This document shows positions 7,059 to 8,282 of a DNA stretch of 8,282 nucleotides, piece by piece. The position numbers and the translations under genes were made by a program. How positions within the stretch are numbered: position 1 is the stretch's first letter; the number at the start of each line of letters is the position of its first letter. Under the pieces are notes generated by a model. The model saw only the letters and a program-made list of their open reading frames with translations, did no database searches and was not told the DNA's origin. The stretch is from Trueperella sp. (lineage in GTDB: Bacteria; Actinomycetota; Actinomycetes; Actinomycetales; Actinomycetaceae). The DNA is taken from positions 1 to 8,282 of the forward strand of contig JAAYGH010000197.1 in assembly GCA_012727825.1 (NCBI GenBank), in the 5' to 3' direction.

Positions 7059-7087
7059 CTGACACCGCCCTTGCAATGTGCAAGAAT
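7059..7087 (+). promoter_or_regulatory. Candidate promoter of rne
   Basis: CTGACA (7059-7064, five of six to TTGACA) and AAGAAT (7082-7087, four of six to TATAAT) are separated by 17 nt. A start near 7094 would give a leader of about 155 nt before the ATG. The -35 is good and the -10 moderate. Confidence 0.45.
7070..7084. promoter_or_regulatory. Inverted repeat CTTGCA-ATG-TGCAAG inside the rne promoter candidate
   Basis: Perfect 6-bp arms lie at 7070-7075 and 7079-7084, separated by 3 nt. The repeat sits between the proposed -35 and -10 and overlaps the -10 by three bases. A repressor bound there would block RNA polymerase. No regulator is recognised. Confidence 0.4.
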
Positions 7088-7100
7088 AGGTAGCGTGAAT

Positions 7101-7129
7101 CGAGCGAGCATCCGCTCGAGGGGCTCGCT
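7101..7129 (+). promoter_or_regulatory. Two mutually exclusive hairpins in the rne leader
   Basis: CGAGCG (7101-7106) can pair with CGCTCG (7113-7118). Alternatively AGCGAGC (7103-7109) can pair with GCTCGCT (7123-7129). The left arms share bases 7103-7106 and the first right arm falls in the loop of the second hairpin, so only one can form at a time. Neither is followed by a T-run, so they are not terminators. RNase E in E. coli is autoregulated through hairpins in its own leader, and these could play a similar part. Confidence 0.45.
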
Positions 7130-7178
7130 TTGTGCGCCGCTAACGCGTTGCAGCCGGGCGAGTTCGAGATGAAGCTTC

Positions 7179-7247
7179 CGCGGCGAGGGCCGCGACTACC
7201 TCAAGGTGACTGCGAAGATGCACGCGGTAGCCGGGCAGAGGACTACC
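7179..7247 (+). promoter_or_regulatory. GC-rich hairpin and possible ribosome-site switch before rne
   Basis: CGCGGC (7179-7184) and GCCGCG (7189-7194) form a perfect 6-bp stem with loop GAGG. Just after it GACTACCT appears at 7194-7201 and again at 7241-7248, next to the rne ATG. GGTAG (7226-7230) lies between and can pair with CTACC of either copy. Pairing with the downstream copy encloses the ribosome site AGAGGA in a 12-nt loop; pairing with the upstream copy frees it. The switching pairs are only 5 bp long, so this is tentative. Confidence 0.35.
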
Positions 7248-7248
7248 T

Positions 7249-8282
7249 ATGGCAGAAAACGCCGAAAATACCGAAGGCGCTACAGTCGCGCCTATGACAG
7301 CGCTCCTTTTCCAGGAGCCAGACATCAGCCGCGCCGTTCGTTCGCGACGTGCGCGCCGCGAGGATTCGCGAGACGACTCGTCGGAGCAGGGCACGGGTCA
7401 TGACGATTCGACCCGAAACGATTCAGGGCAGGGTCCGCAAGGCGGCCGTGGCCAGAGTTCCAAGTCCGAGGAAAGCGACGACGACGGCTCTAGCCGTAGG
7501 CGTAGGCGCGGAAAGCGCGGTGGGCGCAGGGCCAGTGACGACGCCGGGCAGGGTTCGAATGAATCAGGCAAAGGCACCGATCAGGCTGGCAACGAACCGT
7601 CAGTCGACGAAGGCTCTGGCACCGACAAGGCAACGGATGACTCGGGCAGCGATTCGACTAGTGAATCGTCGAACCAGCGCACCCGCACACGTCAGCGTAA
7701 TCGTCAGCCGAATAAGCGAACCACGAATCAGCAGTCAGGCAATCAGAAGGACGCCGCTTCGACGCAAGCCAACAAGAGTGACGAGGGGCGTGCGACCACG
7801 GTTCGCCGGCGCCGTCGTCGTTCCACCGAGGACCCTAACGATGGCGTGACCGCTCCGAAGGGTTCGACCCGCCTCGAAGCGAAGAGGCGCCGGCGCAAGG
7901 AAGGTCGACGCACCTCGCTTCGCCGTACAACAATCACAGAGTCCGAGTACTTAGCACGCCGTGAGGCAGTGGACCGATCGATGCTCGTGCGCGAGCAGGA
8001 CGGTCTGAACCAGATCGCAGTGCTCGAAGACGGCGTGCTCGTGGAGCACTATGTCGCTCGCCACACGCAGACCTCGATGGTCGGAAACGTATTCCTTGGT
8101 CGCGTCCAAAATGTGCTGCCCTCGATGGAGGCTGCATTCGTGGATATCGGCAAGGGCCGTAATGCCGTTCTCTATGCGGGCGAAGTGAACTGGGATGCCG
8201 CAGGCATGAATGGCAAGCCACGCAAGATTGAGGATGCACTGAGGGCGGGCGATACGGTTCTCGTGCAGGCGACGAAAGATCC
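7249..8282 (+). CDS. rne: Ribonuclease E/G family protein (5' part only)
   Basis: RNase E/G is the main single-strand endoribonuclease of RNA decay and rRNA/tRNA maturation. The frame stays open for 344 codons to the window edge. Residues about 25-225 are disordered-looking: Asp/Ser/Gln/Gly-rich stretches alternate with Arg clusters at 83-94, 186-191 and 212-221, as is usual for actinobacterial RNase E, where such tails are thought to bind RNA or partners. The conserved core begins near 237 (RREAVDRSMLVREQDG). From about 276 comes the S1-domain start SMVGNVFLGRVQNVLPSMEA, then FVDIGKGRNAVLYAGEVNWD. The rest of the S1 domain, the catalytic DNase I-like domain and the zinc link lie outside. The ATG has GAGG 7 nt upstream; the next Met, codon 16, has no ribosome site. 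It is divergent from cydA. Confidence 0.92.
   Translation, partial: MAENAENTEGATVAPMTALLFQEPDISRAVRSRRARREDSRDDSSEQGTGHDDSTRNDSGQGPQGGRGQSSKSEESDDDGSSRRRRRGKRGGRRASDDAGQGSNESGKGTDQAGNEPSVDEGSGTDKATDDSGSDSTSESSNQRTRTRQRNRQPNKRTTNQQSGNQKDAASTQANKSDEGRATTVRRRRRRSTEDPNDGVTAPKGSTRLEAKRRRRKEGRRTSLRRTTITESEYLARREAVDRSMLVREQDGLNQIAVLEDGVLVEHYVARHTQTSMVGNVFLGRVQNVLPSMEAAFVDIGKGRNAVLYAGEVNWDAAGMNGKPRKIEDALRAGDTVLVQATKD

Larger units (their letters stand above)
6790..7248. other. Divergent control region between cydA and rne
   Basis: This 459-nt stretch holds no convincing gene. It separates two outward-facing genes and is rich in symmetrical sequence. From the cydA side it holds a small leader hairpin (6802-6822), a DosR-like box (6862-6875), GTCCCGAA (6935-6942, a clean DosR half-site), GGAA-TAG-TTCC (6947-6957), a 14-bp palindrome (7008-7021), and GGGAC (7050-7054). 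On the rne side come a promoter candidate (7059-7087) and hairpins between 7101 and 7247. A possible cydA -10, TAAAAC at 6848-6843 on the minus strand, is too weak to list separately. No Rex, FNR or CRP site with correct spacing was found. Confidence 0.75.

Noticed and set aside
7206..7403. Small plus-strand frame starting in the rne leader
   Set aside because: It overlaps the start of rne in another frame and its Arg-rich translation is an out-of-frame reading of the rne coding sequence.
1..8282. CRISPR array, insertion sequence or attachment site
   Set aside because: No regularly spaced repeats, transposase, terminal inverted repeats or integrase were seen; gene content is ordinary core chromosome.

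Overview
The window looks like a chromosome segment from an actinobacterium of moderately high GC content. The cytochrome bd genes are in the actinobacterial order cydA-cydB-cydD-cydC, and CydA opens with the MxVxDxSRWQFG start that I recall from mycobacterial CydA. The divergent neighbour is a long-N-terminus RNase E/G of the actinobacterial kind. Four of the start codons are GTG. The genus cannot be fixed from sequence alone; a host-associated Actinomycetales such as an Actinomycetaceae member is a guess.

Layout. Positions 1-6789 are read on the minus strand. From 5' to 3' the genes are cydA (6789-5281), cydB (5272-4139), a strong intrinsic terminator (about 4125-4082), cydD (4038-2161), cydC (2164-410, overlapping cydD by 4 nt), and the first 123 codons of a GAF-domain protein (369-1, running off the left edge). 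Positions 6790-7248 are a divergent control region. Positions 7249-8282 on the plus strand are the first 344 codons of an RNase E/G gene (rne), running off the right edge.

How the genes work together. CydA and CydB form the cytochrome bd quinol oxidase, a high-oxygen-affinity terminal oxidase. CydD and CydC form the heterodimeric ABC transporter needed to assemble it. The GAF protein begins 40 nt after cydC with no terminator between. It resembles the first GAF domain of DevS/DosS/DosT-type oxygen- or redox-sensing histidine kinases and keeps the HPxM-FLG segment that carries the heme-ligand histidine in that family.

The divergent cydA/rne region holds two sequences resembling DevR/DosR boxes: a perfect 14-bp palindrome AGGACCTAGGTCCT and CGGACTAAAGTTTT. 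It also has extra GGGAC half-sites. The most interesting hypothesis is therefore a self-contained respiratory module in which an oxygen/NO/redox sensor is encoded at the tail of the oxidase cluster it controls.

Two further points deserve attention. CydA lacks the Q-loop glutamate (E. coli E257) and CydB has Gly in place of the conserved Asp of the xGFD motif. The rne leader contains several mutually exclusive hairpins that fit RNase E autoregulation.
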